Part shown: piece after piece, positions 1-7,380 of the stretch
Layout: each line of letters opens with the position of its first letter
Numbering within the stretch: position 1 is the stretch's first letter
Virus record (IMG/VR): IMGVR_UViG_3300044695_006284
Span: 34,134-98,133 of that record
Source: a virus
Reading direction: 5' to 3' (one strand)
DNA length: 64,000 nucleotides
Translations under genes and position numbers: made by a program
Notes under the pieces: generated by a model
What the model saw: only the letters and a program-made list of their open reading frames with translations
Databases searched by the model: none
Told to the model about the DNA's origin: nothing

Positions 1-1
1 G

Positions 2-253
2 TATGATTTCCCAGGAATAGATAAGCCACAAATGCATGGATTTTTTCTATTTAATAATAAATATAACGTTTCTTTTAAAAATAAAGATATTATACAATCT
101 ATAGAGGTGGATAAAAATACAATAATTTTAAATAAACCTACAGATCTAATAAATATAAAGACAGATAAAGAGTGCGCTGCAATAGAGTTTTACATTTTTC
201 CCAATAAAATGCTAAAGCATAATGAGCCAGGCGTATGGATTCCAATTTTGTAA
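2..253 (+). CDS. Hypothetical protein, 5' end outside window
   Basis: The reading frame is open from base 2 and ends with TAA at 251-253, so the gene is cut by the left edge; 83 residues are visible. An internal ATG at 32 could be a start but has no ribosome-binding site, and in-frame codons run upstream of it to the edge. The segment is rich in Asn, Lys and Ile with alternating hydrophobic stretches that look like beta strands, ending in Pro-Gly-Val-Trp-Ile-Pro. I do not recognise the family. It stands directly before the 2OG oxygenase array and may belong to that unit. Confidence 0.6.
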   Translation, partial: YDFPGIDKPQMHGFFLFNNKYNVSFKNKDIIQSIEVDKNTIILNKPTDLINIKTDKECAAIEFYIFPNKMLKHNEPGVWIPIL

Positions 254-259
254 CAAAAA

Positions 260-268
260 TGATACAAT
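260..268 (+). promoter_or_regulatory. Extended -10 promoter candidate before the oxygenase array
   Basis: TGA-TACAAT lies about 20 bases before the ATG at 287, with a Shine-Dalgarno (aaaaaggag) between. No convincing -35 is visible. It lies just after the stop of the preceding partial gene and could start the oxygenase operon. Confidence 0.4.
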
Positions 269-286
269 ATATAAAAAGGAGATAAA

Positions 287-985
287 ATGTTACTACAGCC
301 AGAATACTTAGCAACAGGGATAGTTGTGTATAGAAATGCATTTAGCCCTGAAAAAAAATATATAGAAAGACTTGAAAATGCATTAGGGTCAGAAAGCAAT
401 ACAACGCATAGTTGGAATGAAGCCTACACTGGATATGGTTCTAAAAACTTAAAGTATAGAGATTGTGTAGATTATAAGATAAAGTATAATAGCGATAATT
501 CCATAACAACACATTCAAGAAATATAAAAGAGTCGGAGCAAAACGAGTTAGATAAAGACTTGATTAGTATTTGGCAAGATGCATATGATGAACAACTTCC
601 TTGTGTAGATCAATATAGACAAATGTTTAATCTTGCACCACTAAAATACTGGGAAGCAATGAATTTTATTAGATATAATGAAGGCCAACATTTCCAAGTT
701 CACTCTGATCATGGATACTCTTACACATGTGTTCTATCCTTAGTTGGTTACTTAAATGATGACTACGAAGGTGGAGAGCTTCATTTTGATAAACTAAATC
801 TAACAATAAAGCCCAAAGCTGGAGACCTATATCTATTCCCGTCTTCATATGTTTATTCTCATGCTGCTATGCCAGTAACAAAGGGCACTAAGTACTCTGT
901 GGTTACAATGCTTGACTATCTTGAAACAGCGCATACCCCAGAATATCGTGCAATAGAAAAACAATATTCTACAAACTTGTTATAA
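287..985 (+). CDS. 2OG-Fe(II) oxygenase (prolyl 4-hydroxylase-like), array copy 1
   Basis: A 232-residue single-domain dioxygenase of the P4Hc/2OG-FeII_Oxy family, which uses 2-oxoglutarate, O2 and Fe(II) to hydroxylate a substrate. The iron triad is visible: H139 and D141 in an H-S-D motif and distal H192 in YSHAAM. K202 in GTKYSVV takes the place of the usual 2OG-binding Arg. The strand motif LNDDYEGGELHF, shared by most copies here, links the two halves of the barrel. A clear ribosome-binding site (aaggag) precedes the ATG. Substrate is unknown; candidates are virion proteins, host proteins or nucleic acid. It is the first gene of a same-strand run of oxygenases. Confidence 0.88.
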   Translation: MLLQPEYLATGIVVYRNAFSPEKKYIERLENALGSESNTTHSWNEAYTGYGSKNLKYRDCVDYKIKYNSDNSITTHSRNIKESEQNELDKDLISIWQDAYDEQLPCVDQYRQMFNLAPLKYWEAMNFIRYNEGQHFQVHSDHGYSYTCVLSLVGYLNDDYEGGELHFDKLNLTIKPKAGDLYLFPSSYVYSHAAMPVTKGTKYSVVTMLDYLETAHTPEYRAIEKQYSTNLL

Positions 986-986
986 T
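978..986 (+). promoter_or_regulatory. Extended -10 promoter candidate (TGT-TATAAT)
   Basis: TGT-TATAAT overlaps the stop codon of the first oxygenase and ends 13 bases before the ATG at 999. A transcript starting about 7 bases after the box would have a leader of only around 6 bases. No -35 or Shine-Dalgarno is obvious. Confidence 0.4.
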
Positions 987-998
987 AGTAATTAGTAA

Positions 999-1691
999 AT
1001 GCCTAAGATAACATTTCATTCCAATAGAGTATATAACAAAAGCAAAGATGTGCTTGGTCCTAGTCCTGCTAAAAAAGAAGTTCCAGAATGGTTTTCTGAA
1101 TCAAGCAGATACTGGTTTCCAGAGTCAAAAGATTCTCTTTCCTTTAAGGCATGCCCAGCACTTGTAGATGTTTTTGTATCTGGGTATATGCTCAAAACAC
1201 CATGCGACATATACTTTGCCAAAGATTCTTCAGGTACAACTGTTCAGGTTACAGAACCAGGTTATGAAGATTTTTGTGGAGCTCGTCCAGACATGGTTGG
1301 GTTTCCAAAACCACATGGATTTGATAAACATTTTCACTGGTACCCAAATTGGATGCCAGGATTAGATCCAGGATATAGCGCTCTTTATGTTAGCCCAATG
1401 AATCGATTTGATCTTCCATTCATTACTATTTCTGGTATAATTGATAACGACAGGATGAATACCCCTGGGCTTATGCCATTTTTTCTTAAAGATGGGTTTG
1501 AAGGTTTAGTTCCGAAAGGCACACCGTTTGTTCAAATTTTTCCTTTTAAGAGAGAAGAGTGGGACTCAGAAGAAAAAATGTATACTATTGAAGAGATTTA
1601 TGATAGGCATAACTATCAGGCAAATATGTTTAGGGTGCCAGAAGGCGGAGCATATAAGAAAAAAATTTGGTCCAGGAAGAGGTATGACTAA
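999..1691 (+). CDS. DUF6065-like conserved phage protein
   Basis: A 230-residue protein with many aromatic and proline residues. The pattern (N-terminal VPEWF, then KACPALVDVFVSGY, a central HFHWYPNWMPG, and SPMNRFDLPF followed by a late PKGTPFVQIFPF) resembles the DUF6065 family known from marine phages and bacteria. No catalytic residues are established for that family and I assign none. It has no HxD motif, so it is not another 2OG oxygenase despite sitting between two of them. The next gene starts 2 bases after its stop, implying co-expression and perhaps a shared substrate with the oxygenases. Confidence 0.6.
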   Translation: MPKITFHSNRVYNKSKDVLGPSPAKKEVPEWFSESSRYWFPESKDSLSFKACPALVDVFVSGYMLKTPCDIYFAKDSSGTTVQVTEPGYEDFCGARPDMVGFPKPHGFDKHFHWYPNWMPGLDPGYSALYVSPMNRFDLPFITISGIIDNDRMNTPGLMPFFLKDGFEGLVPKGTPFVQIFPFKREEWDSEEKMYTIEEIYDRHNYQANMFRVPEGGAYKKKIWSRKRYD

Positions 1692-1693
1692 AA

Positions 1694-2404
1694 ATGAAAC
1701 ATGACACAAGTAATAACATAGCAAACTTTAATGCTAAATCGATAACCCCATCTGGATTTTTTGGTAAATCTGAAAAAAATATTGTAGAAGTAGAAAATTT
1801 TTTAAACGAAGAAGAAATAAAAATAATGATGGAGTTTTCAGAAAACAATTCATCATTTGATAAAACAGAAACAGAATACAATGAAAATGGAACACTTATA
1901 TACCAGTCAGATGTTTGGGTAAATAGAGTTGTAACTGGAGACTCATTTGGAGATAGCAATCAGCATGTTCTGGATTTGCTTTTAGATCTAAGGTCTAGAT
2001 TTCAAAAAATAATTGAGTCTTTTTTTAATGTAGAGGTTATTCCTACTGGTCCAGCATGTGTCAGGTGGCCAGTTGGAGCCAGACAGGAACCTCATGCAGA
2101 CAAAGAACTTCATGAGGGCCCAGACAAAGGCACACCCAACGCATTCCCTTGGTATGACCTAGGAACTGTATTTTATTATAACGATAACTATGTTGGTGGA
2201 GAACTTTATTTTCCACTTCAAGGAATAGAGTTTAAGCCTAAAGCTGGGGCAGCTTATTTTTTCCCAGGTGACATGAATTATATACATGGGGTAAGGCCAA
2301 TTGTTTCTGGTTGCAGATACACATCTCCATTTTTCTGGACAATAAAAACATTGCCAGAAAAGTATGACGGACCGAAGGATTTTGTGAGAAATGATTATAT
2401 CTAA
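1694..2404 (+). CDS. 2OG-Fe(II) oxygenase, array copy 2
   Basis: A 236-residue oxygenase. The iron ligands are H134 and D136 (H-A-D) and H198 (YIHGV); R208 in GCRYTSPFFW is the expected 2-oxoglutarate-binding Arg. The middle strand reads YNDNYVGGELYF. About 100 residues of helical N-terminus precede the catalytic barrel, usual for P4H-like phage enzymes. It follows the DUF6065-like gene after two bases and overlaps the next oxygenase by 14 bases, so translation is probably coupled. Sequence is well diverged from the neighbouring copies, which suggests different substrates rather than a recent duplication. Confidence 0.9.
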   Translation: MKHDTSNNIANFNAKSITPSGFFGKSEKNIVEVENFLNEEEIKIMMEFSENNSSFDKTETEYNENGTLIYQSDVWVNRVVTGDSFGDSNQHVLDLLLDLRSRFQKIIESFFNVEVIPTGPACVRWPVGARQEPHADKELHEGPDKGTPNAFPWYDLGTVFYYNDNYVGGELYFPLQGIEFKPKAGAAYFFPGDMNYIHGVRPIVSGCRYTSPFFWTIKTLPEKYDGPKDFVRNDYI

Positions 2405-3107
2405 ATATAAAGACGATTGTTTTACAATAGACGAGTTTTTAACAAAAAATGAATGTGATTCAATAATTGCGTATCTGGAGTACCTTGTTGATAATAATAT
2501 ATTAGAGTGGAATCAGATATCATTTTATGACTCTTTCGCTATGGGCTTTTGGCCATATGATCCAACACTTGAACACTTTGGGTTACCTCAAAATTATTTC
2601 CATGACATTCTAAAAGAAAAAATTAAAAAAGCTTGCGAGTATGTTCTAGAAAAAGAAGTTTCTGAGGTTAGCTATCATGCACAAAAATGGACAGATGGAG
2701 CGTTTGCAACATTTCATTCTGACAATTCAGACGAACACGGAAATCCGTCAGAGTTTGAAAGAAGTAAATATGCTGCTTTTATATATTTAAATGAAAACTT
2801 TGAAGGTGGATTTTTAAACTTTAGAGATCATGATATAACTGTAGTTCCAAAAATTGGAAGAATTGCAATATTTGCTGGGGGGTACAAGAATGAGCATGAG
2901 GTTACAAAGGTGCACGGCGGAACAAGATACACTATTGGATCTTTCTGGGATAATGCAGATGCAGTTTATACAGAAGAGCAAGTTTTAGAAAGAGAAGAAC
3001 GGTTAAAAAAGACTAGAGCTGAGCAAGATATAACTTATGCTACATGGCAAAAAGAAAAAGAAATGGGTATTGTGCCTGACTATATTGGAAAGAATGGTGA
3101 GAAGTGA
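2391..3107 (+). CDS. 2OG-Fe(II) oxygenase, array copy 3
   Basis: A 238-residue oxygenase. H109 and D111 (FHSDNSD), H169 (NEHEV) and R179 (GTRYTIGSFW) form a complete iron and 2-oxoglutarate site. LNENFEGGFLNF is the inter-strand motif. After the barrel comes a charged helical tail of about 50 residues rich in Glu, Arg and Lys, which could mediate partner binding. The start overlaps the end of copy 2, and its stop overlaps the GTG of copy 4 as GTGA. The Asp-Asn-Ser-Asp-Glu-His stretch after the HxD is specific to this copy. Confidence 0.9.
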   Translation: MIISKYKDDCFTIDEFLTKNECDSIIAYLEYLVDNNILEWNQISFYDSFAMGFWPYDPTLEHFGLPQNYFHDILKEKIKKACEYVLEKEVSEVSYHAQKWTDGAFATFHSDNSDEHGNPSEFERSKYAAFIYLNENFEGGFLNFRDHDITVVPKIGRIAIFAGGYKNEHEVTKVHGGTRYTIGSFWDNADAVYTEEQVLEREERLKKTRAEQDITYATWQKEKEMGIVPDYIGKNGEK

Positions 3108-3952
3108 ACAAGATTGAGATATATCCTAGAGTAATCGTTTATAAAAATGTTTTACCAGATTGGGAAAAGTATTTAAATCTTCTTAAGCGCTCTGAAACAG
3201 AAAACGCTAAGTATTTTTTTGAAGAGTGGTCAGATTGGTACGGTCTTGGAACAATGATGAATCTACCAATGAAAAATAGATATATGGCTTATGAGCTAAC
3301 ATCTGAAGATGAATATGAGTTACTGCAAAAACAGTTTCTAGAAGATCTTACAGAAGCATACTACAAGTGTACGGAAGATTATGTAATATCTAACCAAATA
3401 TCTTTACCAAATTGGGCAAACAACGGAATTTCAATATGTAAGTATTTTGTCTCAGAAGACTATAAAGATATGGCTATGTCTTATCACACGGACTACAGAG
3501 GATTTGATTCAGAGTCTCCAGGTAAAAAATATGCTATAACTTGTACAATTTATTTAAACGATGATTATGAAGGCGGAGGTCTATCGTTTCTGCAGGAAGA
3601 AACTGGAGATGTTATTGACTACAAGCCCGAGGCTGGAGATATTGTTGTTTTCCCATCTGGAAATCCAATAACTGGAACATCTAATTATTTTCATGGTGTC
3701 GACAAAGTAGGCGGCAAGGAAAAATACTTTATAAGATGTTTTTGGTCTTATGATTTTCCTGGAACAGCAGAGTGGCATAGTAATTCAGAAAAGTACGGTA
3801 AAGAAGAATGGGAAGCAATGGAAACAGAAAGAATGAAAAAAGAAATAAAATCTGGAATGTGGCATAAGTATATAGTCAACCCAGGTGAAAAAGATCCAGA
3901 GCATACCCAGCAAACTCCATTTTTTAGAAAAAACAGATGGAGAGTTCGATGA
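3104..3952 (+). CDS. 2OG-Fe(II) oxygenase, array copy 4 (paralogue of the one at 50194)
   Basis: A 282-residue oxygenase starting with GTG in a GTGA overlap. H128 and D130 (YHTDYRG) and H197 (YFHGV) bind iron; a Lys in EKYFIRCFW replaces the usual 2OG-binding Arg. The N-terminus RVIVYKNVL, the MSYHTD block, TIYLNDDYEGG and a C-terminal tail with Glu/Lys-rich helices all recur in the gene at 50194-51111, so these two are a recognisable paralogous pair 47 kb apart. The end overlaps the next gene by four bases (ATGA). Confidence 0.9.
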   Translation: MNKIEIYPRVIVYKNVLPDWEKYLNLLKRSETENAKYFFEEWSDWYGLGTMMNLPMKNRYMAYELTSEDEYELLQKQFLEDLTEAYYKCTEDYVISNQISLPNWANNGISICKYFVSEDYKDMAMSYHTDYRGFDSESPGKKYAITCTIYLNDDYEGGGLSFLQEETGDVIDYKPEAGDIVVFPSGNPITGTSNYFHGVDKVGGKEKYFIRCFWSYDFPGTAEWHSNSEKYGKEEWEAMETERMKKEIKSGMWHKYIVNPGEKDPEHTQQTPFFRKNRWRVR

Positions 3953-4569
3953 AGATAACAAAACTAGAAGATAAAATATTTTATTATGAAAATTTAATAG
4001 ACGATCCAGAAAAATTTATAGATGATATTTCTATTCCAGATAGAGTGGATAGAAATTTTCAAATTTCAAAGTGGGATGAATGGAAGTCAAGCGATAGCGA
4101 TTTAGTTTATGGAAATAGCAAATCTGGATCATTTTCTAACATTAACTTTTCAACTCAAGAAGATATATCTATATCCTTAAGAGCAATGCAAACAAAGTTT
4201 ATATCAGACATAGTTTTTGCAAACTATATAATGGAAACTAAACATCCTCATTTAAAGCTACCCGATTATTTTAATATCAGAAAGTATAACGTAGGGGCAG
4301 ACATGGGAGAGCATGCAGATTCTAGCGATACAACTGATATGTATCATCCTTTAGTTTCTGGAGTTTTATACATAAACGATGATTATGAAGGCGGCGAGTT
4401 GTCTTTTTCACAGCAAGGAATAACAATAAAGCCTTCTGCTGGAAGCCTGATTGTCTTCCCATCATATGAACCCTACTACCACAGGCCTTTGCCAGTAAAA
4501 AGCGGAGTAAAATATATGATTCCATTTTTTTGGTATCCTGTAGAAACAGAATGGGTAAATAAAAAATGA
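3949..4569 (+). CDS. 2OG-Fe(II) oxygenase, array copy 5
   Basis: A 206-residue oxygenase. I place the start at the ATG that overlaps the previous stop (ATGA); an in-frame ATG at 3937 would add only four residues. H122 and D124 (EHADSS) and the distal His in YYHRPLPV complete the iron site, and a Lys in GVKYMIPFFW is the probable 2OG ligand. INDDYEGGELSF is the shared strand motif. It is the shortest intact copy and the nearest relative of the degenerate gene that follows, with which it overlaps by ATGA. Confidence 0.87.
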   Translation: MKITKLEDKIFYYENLIDDPEKFIDDISIPDRVDRNFQISKWDEWKSSDSDLVYGNSKSGSFSNINFSTQEDISISLRAMQTKFISDIVFANYIMETKHPHLKLPDYFNIRKYNVGADMGEHADSSDTTDMYHPLVSGVLYINDDYEGGELSFSQQGITIKPSAGSLIVFPSYEPYYHRPLPVKSGVKYMIPFFWYPVETEWVNKK

Positions 4570-5198
4570 TGTACCCTTATGTTGTTGTTGGGACAAATTC
4601 TCTTTATTTTATAAAATCGATTAATGAACCAATATACTTAATAGATTTTATAGAAAAAATAAATTCGCTAGATGAATCTTTCCCTGTTATATCTAAATGG
4701 GAAAACGAGGAAGACAAGCTTTTTAAAAAGACCGTTCATCTAGACGCACAAGATATATCAAATCAAAAAGTTTTGCAAAAAACTTTATACATAAAGAATA
4801 GTTTTTTGTCTAATATAAACTTTTGTAAAAATCTTTATGCAGAGGCAATGGGATTAGATTGTGGCCCAGTAAGTGATTTATCAATATATAAAAAAATGCC
4901 TGGGTATATTGAAAATAATTTAAAAAAAGAAAAAACGGAAAATCTTATAAATGTTTATGTTATTTTAAATTCAGATCCAGATTCCAGACCCTTTTGCCTA
5001 GATAAAGAAAAGGAGCTATACATAAGACCAGAGCCTGCTAGCATATTCATGATACCAGACAGCCTGGACCAGATTGTTGGACAAAATATAACTAGTATTA
5101 CTTACTATGCAAAAGCTTCCTTTTTGATTAATCCTAGAGAGTTCTATAATTCCGAATCTGCTTTAAATCTAGATACTTCCGAATATAAAATCAATTAG
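4566..5198 (+). CDS. Probable catalytically dead 2OG-oxygenase paralogue
   Basis: A 210-residue protein that follows the layout of copy 5 but lacks its active site. The segment LINVYVILNSDPDSRPFCLD then LYIRPEPASIFMIPDS lines up with LVSGVLYINDDYEGGELSF then ITIKPSAGSLIVFPS in copy 5, and the N-terminus has similar length and helices. No HxD motif is present where expected (the region reads KKMPGYIENN), no distal His follows the last strands, and the Arg/Lys ligand is missing. The open frame is intact with no stops, so it may be a maintained pseudoenzyme or partner subunit rather than a decaying gene. The homology call is by eye. Confidence 0.6.
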   Translation: MMYPYVVVGTNSLYFIKSINEPIYLIDFIEKINSLDESFPVISKWENEEDKLFKKTVHLDAQDISNQKVLQKTLYIKNSFLSNINFCKNLYAEAMGLDCGPVSDLSIYKKMPGYIENNLKKEKTENLINVYVILNSDPDSRPFCLDKEKELYIRPEPASIFMIPDSLDQIVGQNITSITYYAKASFLINPREFYNSESALNLDTSEYKIN

Positions 5199-5200
5199 GA

Positions 5201-5206
5201 TATAAT
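5201..5206 (+). promoter_or_regulatory. -10 box of a predicted leaderless transcript
   Basis: A perfect TATAAT ends exactly 7 bases before the ATG at 5213, so a normal start site would fall on the A of the ATG. There is no Shine-Dalgarno in the short gap (gtaaat). A weak TTCCGA lies about 18 bases upstream. Confidence 0.6.
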
Positions 5207-5212
5207 GTAAAT

Positions 5213-6973
5213 ATGTCCTACTACCTAGATATAATCAAAGATTCACCAATTGGCTTTTGGAAGCTAGACGAGCTATCTGGTAATATTGCCTATGATTTTT
5301 CTGGTTGTGGAAATAATGGATCTTATGTCGGACAAATATCTAAACTTGGAATGCCAATTGTTTTGGGAGGAGATCATTCAAATAAAATTGATAGCTCAAA
5401 TTATATACAATTTACAATATCAAAAGATTTTTCTGGAACAAATGGAACTGGTGGCTTTGCAACTTTAGATACTTACGACAACGATTTTTCCCTTGAGGCA
5501 TGGATACATCCAAAAACACTTACAGGGCTAACTCCAATTTTAGCAGACTCGGCTGGTATTGGATTATACTGGGACAACGGAAATGTTGTTTTTAAATTAG
5601 AATCTGAAAGAATTGACTATTCGGTTCCAAATCCAAATAGAGTTATTCATATTGTCGGAGTTTATTCTACAAGATTAATGAGCCTTTATGTAGACGGAAA
5701 AGTTGTTCAAACCAAACCACTATCTAGCAAGTTTACAAATACAAGCGTAACTCTTATGTCTGGCCCAGCAAGCTCAGGAGAATATTTTTTAATTGATAGC
5801 CCAGCTATTTATAGATATGCTTTATCTAGCTCTTCCATACTATCACATTACAATCAATTGTTTTCAAATAATGAGGAGCAGATTTCTGTGCCAGATTTTG
5901 GACAGTTATTTTTAGTTTCAGAAAAATACTATAATGCAGAAGGAAGGTATTACTATCCAGAAACGGAAAGCTGGAGATCTTTAACATACAATAATAGTAA
6001 TTTATCTTATGATGAAAGAAATAATAGTGTTTATTTAAGTTCTGGCACTCAAGGAGAAATTTTAGAAGAAATAGTATTGAATACTACAAAGCCCTATGTG
6101 TCTTCTAAAATAAACTGGGTTGCATCAACTGGAGTTTCTATTTATGTTTCAGAAATATCTGATGCTGGTCCGTGGACTATTTGTACAAATGGATCTTCTA
6201 TACCAGGGTTTACAGAAGGATCTAGCTTTTCTTCAAGAAAAGTTTTATATTTTAAAATTCAGTTTAATTCTTCAGACCTAGACAAATATAAGCCAGAGTT
6301 GTATTCGTTACGAATTTATTTTTATACTGAGAAAAAAATGTCTGCCCATAATGGTGGAAACACTATTTCTACATCACAACCATTGTCTGGCTCATCCTGG
6401 GATATTGATTTTTCAACCAACAGCTACCCAGTAAGATCTAGAAATTATCATAATGGTGCTAGGGCAAAATCTTCAGCAATACTTGTTAGCCTAGCAGAAG
6501 AAGTAAAAAGCATAGAGATGATATTTACTCCAAAATCATTATCCAGCGGACATATTCTTTTTAATAAAACTGGCCTTGTAGAAACACAACTTGCTTGGGC
6601 ATCTAACGGATCAATTTCTAAATCAAATATTTCTAGCATATATATAAATGGACAGGATGCAACATCTGCAACAAATATATCTTCTTATCTTTATATAGAT
6701 GAGCCAAACTATATATTTATAACGGCATCATCTTTAATTTCTGGAGACCTGTGGCTTAATGGTAAAGAGATTTTAGGGGTTAGGTCTGGGGTACTAGATG
6801 ATAATTTGTATCAAAATATTGCCACGTATTTAAGCTCTACTATAAGCCCAGAAGAACACTATAATCTTTATATCGGTAAGCCTTCAGCGATAGGCCAAGG
6901 TTCGTCTATAAGCATGACAGAAGAGCCAGTATCAACATACTCTAGAGACAGAGTTGTGTTCCAAATAATATAA
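5213..6973 (+). CDS. LamG/concanavalin A-like lectin-domain protein, likely virion receptor-binding protein
   Basis: A 586-residue protein. Residues about 1-220 match the LamG/laminin-G-3 jelly-roll pattern: a start of the type SPIGFWKLDE, then SLEAWIHP, VVFKLES, HIVGVY and MSLYVDGK. The remaining 360 residues are Ser/Thr/Asn-rich beta structure with a second lectin-like half (YLYIDEPNYIFITAS, DNLYQNIATYLSS). Such proteins in phages bind sugars and sit on capsids or tails. It has its own leaderless-type promoter. The stop at 6971-6973 is immediately followed by 24 more plausible codons in another frame, so the C-terminus may be frameshifted. Confidence 0.7.
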   Translation: MSYYLDIIKDSPIGFWKLDELSGNIAYDFSGCGNNGSYVGQISKLGMPIVLGGDHSNKIDSSNYIQFTISKDFSGTNGTGGFATLDTYDNDFSLEAWIHPKTLTGLTPILADSAGIGLYWDNGNVVFKLESERIDYSVPNPNRVIHIVGVYSTRLMSLYVDGKVVQTKPLSSKFTNTSVTLMSGPASSGEYFLIDSPAIYRYALSSSSILSHYNQLFSNNEEQISVPDFGQLFLVSEKYYNAEGRYYYPETESWRSLTYNNSNLSYDERNNSVYLSSGTQGEILEEIVLNTTKPYVSSKINWVASTGVSIYVSEISDAGPWTICTNGSSIPGFTEGSSFSSRKVLYFKIQFNSSDLDKYKPELYSLRIYFYTEKKMSAHNGGNTISTSQPLSGSSWDIDFSTNSYPVRSRNYHNGARAKSSAILVSLAEEVKSIEMIFTPKSLSSGHILFNKTGLVETQLAWASNGSISKSNISSIYINGQDATSATNISSYLYIDEPNYIFITASSLISGDLWLNGKEILGVRSGVLDDNLYQNIATYLSSTISPEEHYNLYIGKPSAIGQGSSISMTEEPVSTYSRDRVVFQII

Positions 6974-7046
6974 TTTTGTCAGGCTGAGTGACAAAAGCTG
7001 GACTTATGTATACAAGAATGGTAAAATAATTAACTATGGACATTAA
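6972..7046 (+). pseudogene. Out-of-frame C-terminal extension of the LamG protein
   Basis: Reading in the +1 frame just after the LamG stop gives about 24 residues ending in SWTYVYKNGKIINYGH and then TAA at 7044-7046. This looks like genuine tail-protein coding sequence (Trp, Tyr-Lys-Asn-Gly turn) and overlaps the next gene by 11 bases, the usual spacing here. A one-base change near ATATAATTTTG, a natural truncation or a +1 shift at the TAA would join it to the LamG protein. Confidence 0.5.
7019..7027 (+). promoter_or_regulatory. Extended -10 (TGG-TAAAAT), near-leaderless
   Basis: TGG-TAAAAT ends 9 bases before the ATG at 7036, and no ribosome-binding site lies between. The same TGG-TA(T/A)AAT arrangement precedes the genes at 31455 and 54722. 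Confidence 0.45.
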
Positions 7047-7380
7047 AAGAATTAACGCTCAAATGAAGTCTGGAGAAACCAGGCTTGGAGTGTATGTCTG
7101 GGAAATGCCTGATGGAAGATGGGTCGGAGACGAAGACAATAACTTTTTGTCTATATCGTCCATGATTGGAAACAAAGAAAGAATTGCTTTGCTTGCAACA
7201 GCCGTGGCACACTATGGGATCGATGTTGGCCAACCTAAGTTTATTGAGGGAAGCCGACAAATTGATGATGAAGAGTTTGAGTATCAAAAGCAAAGATTAA
7301 GATGGGGCCTAACTCCAGATCCACTGGACATCGGTGTTCACAAGGAAGAAATGGCTAGACTAAATGGTGGTAAAAAATGA
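7036..7380 (+). CDS. Hypothetical protein upstream of portal
   Basis: A 114-residue acidic soluble protein. The N-terminal half has a beta-rich GVYVWEMPDGRWVGDEDNN stretch, the middle a helix (ERIALLATAVAHYG), and the C-terminal half a charged region with RQIDDEEFEYQKQRLRWG. I do not recognise the family. It is translationally coupled to the portal gene through an ATGA overlap, so a head or packaging role is plausible by position only. Confidence 0.65.
   Translation: MDIKRINAQMKSGETRLGVYVWEMPDGRWVGDEDNNFLSISSMIGNKERIALLATAVAHYGIDVGQPKFIEGSRQIDDEEFEYQKQRLRWGLTPDPLDIGVHKEEMARLNGGKK

Noticed and set aside
287-4569. Cyanophage (T4-like myovirus) origin suggested by oxygenases, Hsp20 and carbamoyltransferase
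   Set aside because: No contractile sheath, T4-type capsid or photosynthesis genes; tape measure, chaperones and capsid are of siphovirus type.
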